From: Verrucomicrobiota bacterium
Lineage (GTDB): Bacteria; Verrucomicrobiota; Verrucomicrobiia; Opitutales; Opitutaceae
Reading direction: 5' to 3'
DNA: 31,582 nucleotides
NCBI GenBank assembly: GCA_023391285.1
Contig: JAEWBF010000116.1
Span: 1-31,582, forward strand
The notes below the pieces were generated by a model. That model did not search any database. It was not told the origin of the DNA and saw only the letters and a list, made by a program, of their open reading frames with translations. Positions within the stretch are counted from its first letter, which is position 1. Each line of letters starts with the position of its first letter. Of this stretch, positions 7,282 through 14,613 are shown piece after piece. A program made the translations under genes and the position numbers.

Positions 7282-7773
7282 ATGATCGCATCGACCCAGA
7301 CCAACTCGCCGTTGGCGGACAAATCCGCTGCCGGCAAAAATCTATCTCCTCTCAATCTCGCCTGCGCGCGCCTCAAAGCCGCAGGTCTGCGGATCACTCA
7401 GCCCCGCATCGCCATCCTGACCGCGCTCATCAAGCGCGGCCAGCCCACCACCATCGAACAAATCCACGCCGACCTCGAAAGCGGTTCGTGCGACCTCGTC
7501 ACCGTTTATCGCTGCTTGAGTGCATTCGAAGACATCGGCCTCGTTCGCCGTTCCTTCTATCACAACGGCACCAGCCTCTACGCCCTCAGCCTGGGCGAGG
7601 TTCACCCCTACCACGTCATCTGCAAGGAAACCAACCAGGTCCAGGAAATCGATCCCGACACCACGGCCGAACTTCGTCGCAACGTCCAACAGATCGAAGA
7701 CCTCCTGAAATCCCGCGGCTACAACAACGTCACCCACGTCGTCGAGTTTTTCGGCCTCGCGCCCAAAAACTAA
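7282..7773 (+). CDS. Fur-family metalloregulator lacking the CxxC zinc site
   Basis: A 163-residue winged-helix regulator of the Fur/PerR/Zur superfamily. The DNA-binding domain is clear: ACARLKAAGLRITQPRIAIL, then TTIEQIHADL and the recognition helix LVTVYRCLSAFEDIGLVRR. The dimerisation domain shows HPYHVICK where most members have HHDHxxCxxC: the first cysteine is kept, the second is missing, and the C-terminal CxxC is absent, so the usual structural zinc site is lost. The start is uncertain. ATG 7282 follows a -10-like box and the 7-1-7 operator; ATG 7222 would add 20 residues and has a weak AGGGA upstream. The gene is convergent with superoxide dismutase and ends at a strong terminator. 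The sensed signal (iron, manganese, zinc or peroxide) cannot be read from sequence. Confidence 0.85.
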   Translation: MIASTQTNSPLADKSAAGKNLSPLNLACARLKAAGLRITQPRIAILTALIKRGQPTTIEQIHADLESGSCDLVTVYRCLSAFEDIGLVRRSFYHNGTSLYALSLGEVHPYHVICKETNQVQEIDPDTTAELRRNVQQIEDLLKSRGYNNVTHVVEFFGLAPKN

Positions 7774-7830
7774 ACGCGTGCTCAACCCGTCGCCGCAAAC
7801 GCGGCGGCATCCGAGTCGCTTCTCCGCACA

Positions 7831-7858
7831 ACGCGGGCCCACAAGGCCCGCGTTTTTT
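7831..7858 (+). terminator. Rho-independent terminator of the Fur-family gene
   Basis: ACGCGGGCC and GGCCCGCGT form a perfect 9-bp stem around CACAA, followed by a run of six T. Orientation fits the + strand regulator gene, which ends about 57 bases earlier. Confidence 0.9.
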
Positions 7859-7946
7859 CATGCTGCCCACGCGCTCGAGAAGCCTTGCCGACAAGAGCAA
7901 GGGCAAGCCCGCGTCCCGCTCCAAGTCGTCCTTCACCTTCCGCCCC

Positions 7947-8711
7947 TCAAGCCGTCATCGCACCGCGGTAATTCTCCCCCACCTGCGTCCAATTCACGAT
8001 ATTCCAAAACGCCTGCACATAGTCCGCGCGCCGATTCTGATATTTCAAATAATACGCATGCTCCCACACATCCAATCCGAGCACCGGCGTTGCACCTTCC
8101 ATCAAGGGTGAATCCTGATTCGCAGTCGAGTGCACCTGCAGCGCGCCATCTTTCACGCTCAACCAAGCCCAGCCGCTGCCAAACCGCTTCGCCGCCGCAT
8201 CCGCGAACTGGGTCTTGAACGCATCCACCGACCCAAACGACTTCGTCAGCGCCTGCTCCAACGGTCCACCCGGCTTCCGCTCACCGCCCGGCGCGATCAC
8301 CCGCCAGAACAACGCATGATTCGCGTGTCCGCCCGCATTGTTCCGCACCGTCGTGCGGATCGCCTCCGGCACGCGATTGATGCTCCCCAACAACGCCGCA
8401 AGCGACTGCTTCCGCAGATCCGGATAGTCCGCCAGCGCGTTGTTCGCCGTATTCACATAAGCCTGATGGTGCTTCGTGTGATGAATTTCCATCGTCCGCG
8501 CATCGATGTGCGGCTCGAGCGCATCATACGCATACCCGAGCGGCGGCAGCGAAAATGTCTGATCCGGCAACGGCGTCGTGCCGCCCGCGGCCGCGGCCTT
8601 CTCCGCCCCCAACATCGAAAGAGGCAATCCGCCCAAGCCCAAGAGCGCAGCGCCCGCGCCCAACGTCTTCACCGCCTCGCGTCGCGACAAACCGCTTCGG
8701 GAAACATTCAT
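7947..8711 (-). CDS. Mn-type superoxide dismutase with Tat signal
   Basis: The enzyme dismutates superoxide. The 254-residue precursor starts with a twin-arginine leader (LSRREAVKTLGAGAALLGLG, 8-27), so the folded, metal-loaded enzyme is predicted to act outside the cytoplasm. Metal ligands by family alignment are H77 (MEIHHTKHH), H132 (GGHANHALFW), D214 and H218 (LGLDVWEHAYY). Q199 in the TANQDSP segment and the GGHANH context are typical of Mn-dependent or cambialistic enzymes. The gene is convergent with the Fur-family regulator and divergent from the hydroxypyruvate-isomerase-like gene. A TAGCGT hexamer ends 6 bases before the ATG. I leave sodA versus sodB unassigned because metal use cannot be proven here. 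Confidence 0.95.
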   Translation of the reverse strand: MNVSRSGLSRREAVKTLGAGAALLGLGGLPLSMLGAEKAAAAGGTTPLPDQTFSLPPLGYAYDALEPHIDARTMEIHHTKHHQAYVNTANNALADYPDLRKQSLAALLGSINRVPEAIRTTVRNNAGGHANHALFWRVIAPGGERKPGGPLEQALTKSFGSVDAFKTQFADAAAKRFGSGWAWLSVKDGALQVHSTANQDSPLMEGATPVLGLDVWEHAYYLKYQNRRADYVQAFWNIVNWTQVGENYRGAMTA

Positions 8712-8823
8712 GCTCCGACGCTACGACCCCCAAGCTGAGATGCAAGTGGGCCTTGCCAATCTGCAGCGCCGGATTTGCTGTAGTTTCTCTCCGGCATTTC
8801 GCCGATTCACCCCATCCCGCCTT

Positions 8824-9711
8824 ATGCACGCCCAACTCTCCCGGCGCGAAGCCATCACCACCCTCGCCGGCGCCGCCGCCCTTGCCACCCTGCCCGGTCT
8901 CCGCGCCGCCCAACCACAATCCGCCCCCATGCCCACCGCGCCCGTTTCCTCCAGCGGCTTCCGTCACTCGGTCTGCAAGTGGTGCTATAACAAGATCCCG
9001 CTCGACGAATTCGCCCGCGCTGCCGCCGAGATCGGTCTCCATTCCGTCGAACTTCTCGGCCCCGAAGACTGGCCCGTCGTCAAGAAATACGGCCTCACCT
9101 GCGCCGTCGCCAACGGCACCACCACCATCCCCGACGGCTTCAACCGCCTCGAAAATCACGAGAAGCAGGTGCCCTCCATGATCGAGCGCATCAAGGCCTG
9201 CGCCGACGCCGGCATCCCCAGCGTCATCGTTTTCTCCGGCAACCGCGCCGGCATGTCCGACGAACAGGGCCTCGAGAACTGCGTCGTCGGCGTGAAAAAA
9301 ATCGTCGGCGAAGCCGAAAAGCGCGGCGTCACCATCGTGATGGAACTCCTCAACTCCCGCGTGAACCACCCCGACTACATGTGCGACAAAACCCCTTGGG
9401 GCGTCGAACTCGTCAAACGCGTCGGCTCCGAACGTTTCAAGCTCCTCTACGATATCTACCACATGCAGATCATGGAGGGGGACGTCATCCGCACCATTCG
9501 CCAAAACGCTCAATACATCGGCCACTATCACACCGCCGGAAATCCCGGCCGCCACGAATTCGAGCCGCAGGACATCCAGGAACTCAACTACCCCGCCATC
9601 ATGCGCGCGATCAAGGAAACCGGCTACACCGGCTTCGTCGGCCAGGAATTCGTCCCCAGCCGCGATCCCATCGCCTCTCTCCGCGAAGCCGTCAAAATCT
9701 GCACCGTTTGA
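8824..9711 (+). CDS. Tat-exported hydroxypyruvate isomerase-like TIM-barrel protein
   Basis: The 295-residue protein belongs to the xylose-isomerase-like TIM-barrel (AP endonuclease 2) superfamily, closest in motifs to hydroxypyruvate isomerase Hyi. Predicted active-site residues are E174 (VMELLNS), D210 (LLYDIYHMQ), H236 (HYHTAGNPGRHE) and E275 (GQEFVPS). It begins with a Tat signal, LSRREAITTLAGAAALATLP (5-24), ending near GLRAA, so it is predicted to be periplasmic. That is unusual for Hyi, which is cytoplasmic in the glyoxylate pathway. The start at 8824 places the twin-arginine motif near the N-terminus; the reading frame remains open further upstream into the SOD gene, which is a shadow. 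A strong terminator follows. The substrate remains open: another ketose or sugar isomerase or epimerase activity is possible. Confidence 0.85.
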   Translation: MHAQLSRREAITTLAGAAALATLPGLRAAQPQSAPMPTAPVSSSGFRHSVCKWCYNKIPLDEFARAAAEIGLHSVELLGPEDWPVVKKYGLTCAVANGTTTIPDGFNRLENHEKQVPSMIERIKACADAGIPSVIVFSGNRAGMSDEQGLENCVVGVKKIVGEAEKRGVTIVMELLNSRVNHPDYMCDKTPWGVELVKRVGSERFKLLYDIYHMQIMEGDVIRTIRQNAQYIGHYHTAGNPGRHEFEPQDIQELNYPAIMRAIKETGYTGFVGQEFVPSRDPIASLREAVKICTV

Positions 9712-9720
9712 TCCGGTGGA

Positions 9721-9746
9721 GCCCGCCGTCCCCGGCGGGCTTTTTT
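9721..9746 (+). terminator. Rho-independent terminator after the isomerase-like gene
   Basis: GCCCGCCG and CGGCGGGC form a perfect 8-bp stem with a TCCC loop, followed directly by six T, beginning 9 bases after the stop codon. Confidence 0.92.
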
Positions 9747-9793
9747 GCGCCCGCATTCCGAACCCACCCGCCTCACGCGCGGTCGTTCCGCAG

Positions 9794-10396
9794 GTGCAGC
9801 GCATCTTTCTCCTTTCCCCCGCCAAGGTCAGCGGCGTCCGCGCCAAGCTTCTCCTCAACCGCGCCGCGCCTTTTCCTCTCGCCCGCACCTTCCATCGCGA
9901 GGGCCTCCCGCTCGCCGACATCTTCACCTTCGCCAGCGGCCTCTACTTCCGCGGCAAGATCACCTACGCCCGCCATTTCGTCCGCCCCGATCGCGGCGAA
10001 CTCATTCGTATCATCACCACCAATACCGGACTTCTCGACCCGCTCACGCACGTCACGCCCGCCGCCCTCCGCGCCTTTGGCAAAGTCGACATCCGCGAGG
10101 ACAATCCTCGCTACTCCAAACCTCTCCGCCGCGACGCCGCCACCTTCGCCCAACAACTCGCCCCCGACGGCATTGCCATCCTGCTCGGCTCCATCGCCAC
10201 CGCGAAATACCGCGACGTCCTCCTCGACGCCTTCGGCGACCGCCTCGTTTTCCCGTCCGATTTCATCGGTCGCGGCGACATGAGCCGCGGCGGCCTTCTT
10301 CTCCGCTCCGCCCGCGAAAATCGCGAACTCCCCTACATCCCCGTCCGCGGCGCCATCTTCAAAGGCAAACGCGCCCCACGCATCTCCGAAATGTGA
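9794..10396 (+). CDS. Conserved protein of unknown function
   Basis: The predicted product has 200 residues from GTG 9794 (VQRIFLLSPAKVSGVRAK). An in-frame start at 9716 would lie across the upstream terminator, so it is rejected. The sequence looks like a real, conserved soluble protein: SGVRAKLLLNRAAPFPLA, FASGLYFRGKITYARHF, ILLGSIATAKYRDVLLDAFG and FIGRGDMSRGGLLLR are well-structured alternating blocks, and codon usage matches the neighbours. I cannot name a domain. No signal peptide, membrane segment or cysteine cluster is present. It stands alone between two terminator/repeat regions and is convergent with the two-component operon. Confidence 0.75.
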   Translation: MQRIFLLSPAKVSGVRAKLLLNRAAPFPLARTFHREGLPLADIFTFASGLYFRGKITYARHFVRPDRGELIRIITTNTGLLDPLTHVTPAALRAFGKVDIREDNPRYSKPLRRDAATFAQQLAPDGIAILLGSIATAKYRDVLLDAFGDRLVFPSDFIGRGDMSRGGLLLRSARENRELPYIPVRGAIFKGKRAPRISEM

Positions 10397-10410
10397 CCCC
10401 ATCTGCTAGC

Positions 10411-10440
10411 TCTGTCATTCTGAGCGAAGCGAAGAATCCA
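10411..10440. repeat. Formulaic repeat (CATTCTGAGCGAAGCGAAG type)
   Basis: The gap between the convergent unknown gene and the response regulator contains CATTCTGAGCGAAGCGAAG, flanked by TCTGT and AATCCA. I recognise this phrase as one that turns up in intergenic DNA of very diverse bacteria, from general familiarity and unchecked here. It can fold weakly through ATTCT/AGAAT. Confidence 0.6.
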
Positions 10441-10480
10441 CGCCCCCGAAGTCCATACCCCGAAAGCAAGTCCCCCATCA

Positions 10481-11182
10481 TCACCCTTCATACCGATATC
10501 CCACCCCATGCACCGTCACAATCGGCGCCTCTCCCCCGCTTGCTGAAATCTTCTTCCGCAACTGCGCCACATGCTGATCCAGCGTCCGCGTCGTCCCGAA
10601 ATAATCGATCCCCCACACCGCGTTCAGCAACGCATCGCGCGTCAGCACCTCGCCCGGCCGGCTCGCAAACACCTCCGCCAGCTTCAACTCCCGCGCCGTC
10701 AGCGCCTGCGTCTTTCCACCGACCGTCACCGAAAATTTCTTCCGGTCGATCGTCGCCTCGCCCAACGCGAACACCGCCGGCAGCTCACCTTCGCCCGCTT
10801 CTCCCGCGCCGCTCTGCCGCGCCCGCCGCAACAACGCTTCCACGCGCGCCAGCAATTCATGCACGCCAAAGGGCTTCGTCACATAATCGTCCGCCCCGAG
10901 TTTCAACCCCACCACTTTGTCCACTTCCTCGCCTTTCGCGGTTAGAAACAACACCGGCACCCGCGCGCCTTTCGCCCGCAACTCCCGACACACATCATAC
11001 CCGCTCGCCTTCGGCATCATCACATCCAGCACGACGAGATCGAACTTCTCCTGCGCAAACAGCCGCAGCGCCTGCACCCCATCCACCGCCGCCGTCACCG
11101 CATAGCCTTCGCTCTCCAATGTAGCCGAAAGTCCGATACGGATGTTCGGGTCGTCTTCCGCAATCAGGATCTTCGCAATCAT
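10481..11182 (-). CDS. OmpR/PhoB-family response regulator
   Basis: The 233-residue product is a two-domain transcription factor. The receiver has the acidic pair D10/D11 (IAEDDPNIR), phosphoacceptor D53 (VVLDVMMPK), the TAK switch segment (81-83) and K103 (YVTKPFG). The C-terminal winged helix shows LTARELKLAEVFASRPGEVL, then TRTLDQHVAQLRKKI and a terminal VHGVGYRYEG. The start at 11182 lies in an ATGA overlap with the sensor kinase stop, so kinase and regulator are translationally coupled. A longer in-frame extension upstream reads through the kinase gene and is a shadow. The family binds tandem direct repeats with 11-bp spacing, which matches the array upstream of the VWA gene at 14508. 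Confidence 0.95.
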   Translation of the reverse strand: MIAKILIAEDDPNIRIGLSATLESEGYAVTAAVDGVQALRLFAQEKFDLVVLDVMMPKASGYDVCRELRAKGARVPVLFLTAKGEEVDKVVGLKLGADDYVTKPFGVHELLARVEALLRRARQSGAGEAGEGELPAVFALGEATIDRKKFSVTVGGKTQALTARELKLAEVFASRPGEVLTRDALLNAVWGIDYFGTTRTLDQHVAQLRKKISASGGEAPIVTVHGVGYRYEG

Positions 11183-13017
11183 GGCAGCTCCAAGATAAAC
11201 TCCGCGCCTCCGCCCGCGCGATCCGCATACTTCAACTCCCCGCCGAGCCCCCGCGCCAGTTGCCGCGCAATGCTCAACCCCAGCCCCGCCCCCGCTTTCT
11301 CCGCCGTCAACGAATCGTCCACGCGGTGAAACTTCTCGAAAATCTTCTCCCGATGCGCCGCCGGCACTCCCGGTCCGCGATCCGCTACGGTCACCTCCAC
11401 GCCGCGCTCTCCCTTGGCGTTTAGCGTCACCACCACCTCCCCGCCGTCGCTCGCATACTTGCACGCGTTCTCGATCAGATTGAGCACGATCTGCTCCACC
11501 GCATCGCGATCCGTTTTTACCACCACCGCTCCTTCCGGCAGCTCTCGCACCAGCCGCATCCCCGCCTCGTCCAGCCGCGGCGCCTGCGTATCCAACACCC
11601 GCGTCAGCTCCGCCTTCAAATCCACTTCCTCGCGGCTAAAGGTCTTCCGCCCCTGCTCCAGCCGGCTGAAATCCAATGCATTGTTCACCAGCCGCGCCAA
11701 CCGCTGCGTCTCCCGCCCGATCGTCCGCAAATACTCGCTCCCCTGCGCCGCGTTTCGCACCCGCCCTTGCTCCAAGAGTTCCGCATAAAGCCGGATCGTC
11801 GTCAGCGGCGTTTTGAACTCGTGCGACACGTTCGCGACAAAGGTCGTCTTCTGCGCCGCCTCCTCCTCGCTCCGCCGCGCCTGCCACAACAACAGCGATC
11901 CTCCCGCCACGATCGCCGCCAAAAAAATTCCCACCAACAACAACCCCACCCAGAAAAACGCCGCCCCGCTCTCGCCCGAATACATTCCGCCCGGCACAAA
12001 CGCCGCCACGTCCCACCCCGCCAACAGCGCCGATGCAATCGGCACCACCACGTTCGCCTCTCCGCTCCGCGCCACGGCCCCCGCCTGATGCACCACGCGT
12101 TTTTCCGCATCGCGCAACACGTATCCATCTTCCCCCGACACCTCCGCCGGCAACGCCTGCGCCAGCCGGCTCACCAACCCACCCAGGTTCAACTCCACCC
12201 CCCTCACTTCGCCACTCGCGCGAGCTTGCACCCAACCGATCACATGCGAGCGCCCGTCGATCGTTACCGCCTTCCATCCGCGCAACACCTTCGCCCGCCG
12301 CTCCGCCTCTTCGCGCGGCGCCGCCGCCCGACTCGCCCGCGCCGACAACTCCCGTTGATTCCGCGCCCACGCTTCCGCGCGCTGCACTTCCATCGCACTC
12401 GCTTCCGCCATGCGCTGCCCCTCGAGCGCCGACGCATCCATCGTCGCCGCATTCGGCGCCTTCACCAACTGCTGCACGTCCCGCCGCGCCGATTGCACCT
12501 GTGCCACATTCGACGTCACCGCACCGCGCGCCTTCTTCGCCTCCGCTTCCATCGGCTCGGACTTCGTCCCCTTCGGCTCAAGCTTCTCCGCCTGCCACGG
12601 GGGGCTCTCACGAAACGACGCCCCGAGCCGCCGCAAAAATCCCCGCGCCGACTCATCCGCATTTCGCGCCTCCGGCCACAACAATCCCCCATCCTCTCGC
12701 GCCACGAACCCGCCCCGCACCAGCGGATTGTTCGCCTCCCACTCGCTCAACAAACCCACCACACCTTCCTGCGGCTGGTCCGCCAGCGCATCGAGCAATC
12801 CTTCCTGCACGTCACCGGTCAACAGTTCGACATTCTCCACAATCAACCGCGCCCGCGCTTCCGCCGCCGCTCGTCGCGCCTCCCACGTCGCCGCACTCTG
12901 CTGCGCGATCCGCTCCTGCTCGCGTTTCAACAACGACACCGCGCCGACACCCACGACCATCGTCGGCACTAACAAGAGCAGCCAGTAGAGAAAAATGCGG
13001 CGCGAGGTCGGCGTCAC
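11179..13017 (-). CDS. Membrane sensor histidine kinase with large extracytoplasmic domain
   Basis: A 612-residue kinase pairing with the downstream response regulator. Transmembrane helix 1 is about residues 8-30 and helix 2 about 353-378 (FFWVGLLLVGIFLAAIVAGG). The roughly 320-residue segment between them is extracytoplasmic and unlike a PAS or Cache core on inspection: its middle (about 150-245) is Ala/Arg/Glu/Gln-rich and probably coiled-coil. The cytoplasmic part has a HisKA box with H399 (NVSHEFKTPLTTIRL), N-box NLIENACKYA (513-522), G1 DRGPGVP (546-552) and G2 GAGLGLSIA (576-584). No HAMP domain separates helix 2 from the H-box. It follows the VWA gene by 99 bases containing a hairpin. 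Confidence 0.93.
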   Translation of the reverse strand: MTPTSRRIFLYWLLLLVPTMVVGVGAVSLLKREQERIAQQSAATWEARRAAAEARARLIVENVELLTGDVQEGLLDALADQPQEGVVGLLSEWEANNPLVRGGFVAREDGGLLWPEARNADESARGFLRRLGASFRESPPWQAEKLEPKGTKSEPMEAEAKKARGAVTSNVAQVQSARRDVQQLVKAPNAATMDASALEGQRMAEASAMEVQRAEAWARNQRELSARASRAAAPREEAERRAKVLRGWKAVTIDGRSHVIGWVQARASGEVRGVELNLGGLVSRLAQALPAEVSGEDGYVLRDAEKRVVHQAGAVARSGEANVVVPIASALLAGWDVAAFVPGGMYSGESGAAFFWVGLLLVGIFLAAIVAGGSLLLWQARRSEEEAAQKTTFVANVSHEFKTPLTTIRLYAELLEQGRVRNAAQGSEYLRTIGRETQRLARLVNNALDFSRLEQGRKTFSREEVDLKAELTRVLDTQAPRLDEAGMRLVRELPEGAVVVKTDRDAVEQIVLNLIENACKYASDGGEVVVTLNAKGERGVEVTVADRGPGVPAAHREKIFEKFHRVDDSLTAEKAGAGLGLSIARQLARGLGGELKYADRAGGGAEFILELP

Positions 13018-13062
13018 GATCAGCAGCGTAGAGATTCGGTTCTTCTTGGGAAGAAGCTAAGT

Positions 13063-13086
13063 AGGGCGGGTTTCTAAGCCCGCCCT
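13063..13086. repeat. GTAGGGCGGG hairpin between VWA and kinase genes
   Basis: AGGGCGGG and CCCGCCCT form a perfect 8-bp stem around TTTCTAAG. TTTCTTC follows on the + strand, but both flanking genes are on the minus strand, where no T-run follows. This makes a REP-like element or a transcript-end/processing stem more likely than a simple terminator. The GTAGGGCG core recurs near 2669. Confidence 0.55.
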
Positions 13087-13116
13087 TTCTTCACTCCATC
13101 ATCGCAGGTCGTTCTC

Positions 13117-14454
13117 TCAATTCCCCGCGCTTTGCTGATTCCGCGTCTGCGCACTCTGCGCGCGATACGCCTTCCGCTCCGCATTGCCGAGCCCCTCGCG
13201 CTCGACGCGAGCCGCATCCGCCGCCGCCGGCGCCGCCAGACTCTGCAGCGCGGAATTTCCATAAACCGTCCCCATGCGCGCCACCCGCTCCGCTTCTTCC
13301 CGCAGCCGCGCCCCCGCCGCTTCACGTCGGTTGGCGTCGACCAGCGCAATCGCCTCGTCCTTCGCCAGCGCGATCACGTTCGCCGCATAGTCCGCCTGCA
13401 CGCGGTGATCCGCCGATTTCACCACGTCCGCCTCTTTCGCGCTGAACCGCACCTTGCGCACCGCCGTGAGCGTCGCCGCGCGCTGTTCCAACGCGTCTTC
13501 ATAATTCACGCGCGCCCGCGCAATCTCCCGCTCACGTCCCGCTTCCGCCGGCGAAACTTCCACTTCGATCAGCGCAAACTTCTCCTGTCCGCCGTAAATC
13601 TGGCTCAGCTTCAACTCAGCCTTCCGCTCGCGAATTTCCCCGTCGCGTCCCACGAAACGCAACGGCCGCACCCCTTCGGGAAATTCGATTTCAATCACCA
13701 CTCGCCGCGCCACCACGTTCAACACGTCCCCCAGCTCCGCCGCGAAGATCCGCGGCAGATCCGAGCTGTCCTCCACGAAATAGGTGTTTCCATCGCTTCG
13801 CTGCGCGAGTCGCGTCATCAAATCCTCGTTGAACCCGAGCCCCAGCCCAATCGTCGTCACCGCGATTCCTTCGCGCATCAACGACGCTCCCAGTCGCCCC
13901 AATTCCTCCGGCGAACTCGGCCCCACATTCGCCTGCCCGTCCGACAACAAAATCACTCGATTCACATAACGCCCATCCTCGCTGAATCGCCGCACTTCGT
14001 CCGCGCCGCGCACCACGCCTCCATAAAGCGCCGTGTTCCCCGTCGCCTCCAACCCCCGAATCGCCTCCTCCAACCGCCGCCGATTTCCCACCCGCTGCGC
14101 CGGCACGAGCGTTTCCACCCGCGAATCGTAAGCGATCACCGAAACGATATCGTCCGCCGCCAGCTGCCGCACCGCCTCGAGCGCCGCCTCCCGGGCCTTC
14201 GCGATTTTGTCTCCGCTCATCGAACCCGACCGGTCGATCACCAACGCGAGATTCACCGGCGGCCGCACCTCGCGCCGCGGCAGCTTCACGCCATCCAGCG
14301 CCACTTTGATGATCGCCGTATCCGTCGTTCGCGCCGGCAAAACCAAGCGATCGATATCGAGACGAAGCTGAACCGAGTCCGCCGCCAGGGCAGACGATAC
14401 CAACGAGCCGCCAACAAACGCGGCAGCAAGAGCGAGCAATGGAGTGAGTTTCAT
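13117..14454 (-). CDS. Exported von Willebrand factor A domain protein
   Basis: The 445-residue precursor starts with a Sec signal peptide (MKLTPLLALAAAFVGGSL, ending near ALAAD). A VWA domain (about 65-235) has the complete MIDAS beginning DRSGSMS (74-80, a DxSxS motif), with ATGNTALYGG and LSDGQANVG supplying the remaining metal-coordinating residues. The C-terminal half (about 240-380) continues as a beta-rich region like other YfbK-type VWA proteins. The tail (380-445) is an Ala/Arg/Glu-rich helix ending in a Gln/Asn/Ser-rich segment. An upstream in-frame ATG 13 codons earlier is less likely because it would precede the signal peptide. The gene heads the VWA-kinase-regulator cluster and has an 11-bp-periodic repeat array about 55-95 bases upstream. 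Adhesion or envelope-surveillance roles are guesses. Confidence 0.9.
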   Translation of the reverse strand: MKLTPLLALAAAFVGGSLVSSALAADSVQLRLDIDRLVLPARTTDTAIIKVALDGVKLPRREVRPPVNLALVIDRSGSMSGDKIAKAREAALEAVRQLAADDIVSVIAYDSRVETLVPAQRVGNRRRLEEAIRGLEATGNTALYGGVVRGADEVRRFSEDGRYVNRVILLSDGQANVGPSSPEELGRLGASLMREGIAVTTIGLGLGFNEDLMTRLAQRSDGNTYFVEDSSDLPRIFAAELGDVLNVVARRVVIEIEFPEGVRPLRFVGRDGEIRERKAELKLSQIYGGQEKFALIEVEVSPAEAGREREIARARVNYEDALEQRAATLTAVRKVRFSAKEADVVKSADHRVQADYAANVIALAKDEAIALVDANRREAAGARLREEAERVARMGTVYGNSALQSLAAPAAADAARVEREGLGNAERKAYRAQSAQTRNQQSAGN

Positions 14455-14507
14455 GGTGAATCCGTGTTTTGGAACACCGCCATTCAACCACACTCGCGCG
14501 CGCCGCG

Positions 14508-14551
14508 TGTCAGGACGCCGTCAGCCAATTGTCAGCGAATTGTCATGCGTT
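14508..14551. promoter_or_regulatory. Four direct repeats with exact 11-bp period (Pho-box-like operator)
   Basis: TGTCA begins at 14508, CGTCA at 14519, TGTCA at 14530 and TGTCA at 14541, each exactly 11 bases apart; the last two spacers both read GCGAAT- or GCCAAT-like. This is the geometry bound by tandem OmpR/PhoB-family dimers. On the minus strand, the strand of the VWA gene, the units read TGACA. The array sits 54-97 bases upstream of the VWA start and just beyond the leuD terminator, so it most likely serves the VWA promoter. A weak -10-like TTGAAT lies between it and the gene. Confidence 0.6.
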
Positions 14552-14563
14552 CGCCGAACGCCC

Positions 14564-14592
14564 AAAAAAAAGCCGGGCTCCATGAGCCCGGC
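14564..14592 (-). terminator. Rho-independent terminator of leuCD
   Basis: On the minus strand GCCGGGCTC and GAGCCCGGC form a perfect 9-bp stem with a 3-base loop, followed by eight T. It lies about 22 bases past the leuD stop codon. Confidence 0.93.
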
Positions 14593-14613
14593 CGAAAAAC
14601 CATCCAGCGTCCC

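Noticed and set aside
8524..9927. 467-codon Gly/Ala/Asp-rich frame on minus
   Set aside because: Antisense of the isomerase-like gene, whose active-site residues and Tat signal are clear. The frame also crosses a terminator.
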